NCBI RefSeq assembly: GCF_950295315.1 | Contig: NC_080175.1 | Coordinates: forward strand, 89,242,161 to 89,306,160 | Source: Erinaceus europaeus | Lineage: Eukaryota > Chordata > Mammalia > Eulipotyphla > Erinaceidae | Reading direction: 5' to 3' | DNA: 64,000 bases | Part shown: piece after piece, positions 62,605 to 64,000 of the stretch | Numbering within the stretch: position 1 is the first letter of the stretch | Layout: each line of letters opens with the position of its first letter | The notes under the pieces: model-generated | The model's input: the letters and a program-made list of their open reading frames with translations, nothing else | Told to the model about the DNA's origin: nothing | Databases searched by the model: none | Made by a program: the position numbers and the translations under genes

Positions 62605-64000
62605 TCCCTGTTTACATTTGGCAGAGGCGTGCCGTTCCTATGGAACCTTGACCAACAATCTCTCCTCCAGTGAAATCCTTTCTGGCATCTGGGACAAGGC
62701 ATTCGTGGTCTCTGATTCCCTGTCTGGAGGCGGGGTTGCCCTGATTGGAGGCGGGGTTGCCCTGACTGGAGGTGGGGTCGCCCTGACTGGAGGCGGGGTC
62801 GCGGTCTATTTTCTGGACATTGGTTACGCCAATGCCCTTGGCGACCGCACTGAAAGCAAGCTCCTTTTTGCTTATGTAAGGTAGCTGCATAGGCCTGTAA
62901 CATAGGTCCTTGAAAAGAGCTTGATCTGAGATCCTGTGTAGCTAGAATCCAAGTATCTGGGTGTTCATTTTTAAGAGTGATACAGGCCTGTCGAAAATGC
63001 GGAAGCATTCCATCCCAGACTATGGATCGCAGAAGGAGAAAACGAGCGTCAGGATTATAAATCTTCCTTTCCAAACTCGACTGGACCCTGGCAATGAATT
63101 TAGCGAGGGATTCATCAGGTTCTTGTTGCAGGGAGAGAATGGGGGCTGAGGCTGCTCCCATGGGTGGTGTTAATCGCTCCCATGCTTTTAATGCACACAG
63201 GCGTACTTGATCAAAATACCCCACTGGAAACTTGGCTTCCGCCTGTTGAATCCCTGTTTCTAATTGGCCTGTTCCAAACAATGCATCAAAATTACCCTCT
63301 GGCTGATTTTGAATATTTTTCCGTGATTGTTGTAAACATTCATCGCGAAAGAATGCCTCCCATTGCAGGAAGAGGGGGCCTGGGAGCGTAGCACGAGTCA
63401 CATCTCTCCAATCTTGAGGGGTATTAAGGTTCTGAAGCAGGCCTTGTAAAATGGACCTGGTCCATGGGGCATGAACACCGTCATCTTTGATAGACTGGCG
63501 TAGTTCCTTCAGGTCTGTGGCGGAATATGGATACCAGGCCTGAGGTTTTTGTCTATTGGGGGCAACATTGACCGGAAATGTGTGGACTTCCTCTGATAAG
63601 TGTGTAGTGGTAGGAGGAGTCACTGAAGTGGAAGCTTCTGGACAAGTGGCCGAAGAAGTGGTTTTGGAGGCTACAGGAGAATTCGGACATGTGTCTATCA
63701 AAACAGGGTGGGGTGAAGAAGCAGCCGTGGAGGCAGCAGGAGGTGCTGGACACGTTTCTGCCAAAATGGGGGTGGCCGAAGAAGTGGCTGTGGAGTCCAA
63801 AGGAGAATTCGGACACATGTCTGCCAAAATAGGGGCCTCAGGGCAAGATGCCAAAATAGGGGCCTCAGGGCAAGATGCAGAGGAATTAGGGTGGGTCAAG
63901 ATCACAACAGGCCTTTGCTTCTTCTTGTTTTTAAGGTGCTGGTTAAGTTCTATGATTACTTCCTTTATCTCTTGGACCTCAGCCTCTAGTTTCTTAAGCC
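62595..64000 (-). CDS. gag: gag: capsid and nucleocapsid, 5' end outside window
   Basis: Open from the right edge to the TAG at 62595-62597. The edge codons read LKKLEAEVQEIKEVIIELNQ, coiled-coil-like. Then comes a proline/serine-rich stretch made of repeats (63600-63890) and a capsid domain starting near 63550. Its major homology region reads QEPDESLAKFIARVQSSLE (63120-63065). The nucleocapsid has two CCHC zinc knuckles, CFQCGRQGHWRNQC and CPRCQKGFHWRRDC, separated by four near-copies of LQSGQPR. Gag builds the particle and packages RNA. The N-terminal matrix part lies beyond the window. No stop or frameshift in the visible part. Confidence 0.93.
   Translation of the reverse strand, partial: LKKLEAEVQEIKEVIIELNQHLKNKKKQRPVVILTHPNSSASCPEAPILASCPEAPILADMCPNSPLDSTATSSATPILAETCPAPPAASTAASSPHPVLIDTCPNSPVASKTTSSATCPEASTSVTPPTTTHLSEEVHTFPVNVAPNRQKPQAWYPYSATDLKELRQSIKDDGVHAPWTRSILQGLLQNLNTPQDWRDVTRATLPGPLFLQWEAFFRDECLQQSRKNIQNQPEGNFDALFGTGQLETGIQQAEAKFPVGYFDQVRLCALKAWERLTPPMGAASAPILSLQQEPDESLAKFIARVQSSLERKIYNPDARFLLLRSIVWDGMLPHFRQACITLKNEHPDTWILATQDLRSSSFQGPMLQAYAATLHKQKGACFQCGRQGHWRNQCPENRPRPRLQSGRPHLQSGQPRLQSGQPRLQTGNQRPRMPCPRCQKGFHWRRDCWSRFHRNGTPLPNVNRDLN
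62712..62808 (-). repeat. 21-bp coding repeats between Gag zinc knuckles
   Basis: Four near-identical 21-bp units (plus strand GGAGGCGGGGTTGCCCTGA-like) encode LQSGRPH, LQSGQPR, LQSGQPR and LQTGNQR. Arg-rich linkers between zinc knuckles can add RNA affinity. The length is likely to vary between copies. Confidence 0.9.
63640..63890 (-). repeat. Imperfect repeats in Gag proline-rich region
   Basis: Repeated units encoding variants of CPNSPLDSTATSSATPILAE and a duplicated CPEAPILAS. The plus strand shows recurring GGCCGAAGAAGTGG and GAATTCGGACA words. This is the variable segment between matrix and capsid. Confidence 0.85.

Larger units (their letters stand above)
57010..64000 (-). mobile_element. 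Class II (betaretrovirus-like) provirus, 5' end outside window
   Basis: On the minus strand, from the right edge: gag (open at the edge), pro, pol, a long non-coding stretch, polypurine tract and 3' LTR. Each of gag, pro and pol is a single open frame with all key motifs, unusual for an endogenous copy. The frames step by -1 at both junctions, as in betaretroviruses. No env frame is recognised. The 5' LTR, primer-binding site and start of gag are not in the window. It sits inside a SINE. Confidence 0.95.

Noticed and set aside
62345..62884. 179-codon plus-strand frame with GGGVALTGGGVA repeats
   Set aside because: Antisense of the gag linker repeats and pro; the minus-strand frames carry zinc-knuckle and protease motifs.
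1..64000. CRISPR arrays, operons, riboswitches or bacterial features
   Set aside because: Direct repeats here are microsatellites, LTR repeats or Gag coding repeats; the sequence is mammalian throughout.

Overview
The window reads as intergenic DNA of a placental mammal. I recognise no intact host protein-coding gene. From memory, the tRNA-derived SINEs and the L1 3' ends resemble those of the hedgehog (Erinaceus), so an erinaceid is my best guess. That is recognition, not a search result. Almost every long reading frame belongs to a transposable element.

Layout. 1-15.1 kb: AT-rich DNA with scattered SINEs, a mariner transposase relic (about 1.14-2.26 kb) interrupted by a 5S rRNA pseudogene, a small L1 tail with 15-bp target duplications, and an LTR-like block near 13 kb. 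15.1-22.6 kb: one old plus-strand L1 broken by two SINEs, an LTR piece, an inverted internal segment and a nested minus-strand L1 tail. 22.7-32.3 kb: a patchwork of L1 pieces, including one with an ORF1-to-ORF2 internal deletion and one with a twin-priming inversion. 32.3-35.4 kb: mostly unique AT-rich DNA. 35.9-42.6 kb: a minus-strand young L1 with a perfect 17-bp target duplication, a duplicated promoter head and an ORF1/ORF2 deletion fusion. 42.6-55.6 kb: SINEs, L1 tails, a solo LTR (44.0-44.5 kb), a second LTR (49.2-50.0 kb) and unique DNA.

55.6-64.0 kb holds the most notable content. A solo LTR with a perfect 6-bp target duplication lies about 1 kb from a related minus-strand class II (betaretrovirus-like) provirus. 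The provirus runs off the right edge: 3' LTR, polypurine tract, a 1.85-kb non-coding stretch with no recognisable env, then open pol, pro and gag frames. The three frames are staggered by -1 each. The gag-pro junction has a UUUAAAC slippery heptamer, a 7-nt spacer and a plausible H-type pseudoknot. The LTR carries a segment nearly identical to the 5' half of tRNA-Gly(GCC).

The non-autonomous SINEs (four tRNA-derived types, called A-D here) presumably depend on L1 proteins. Two young L1 copies share the same two nonsense codons in ORF2, which suggests spread of a damaged L1 lineage helped in trans.
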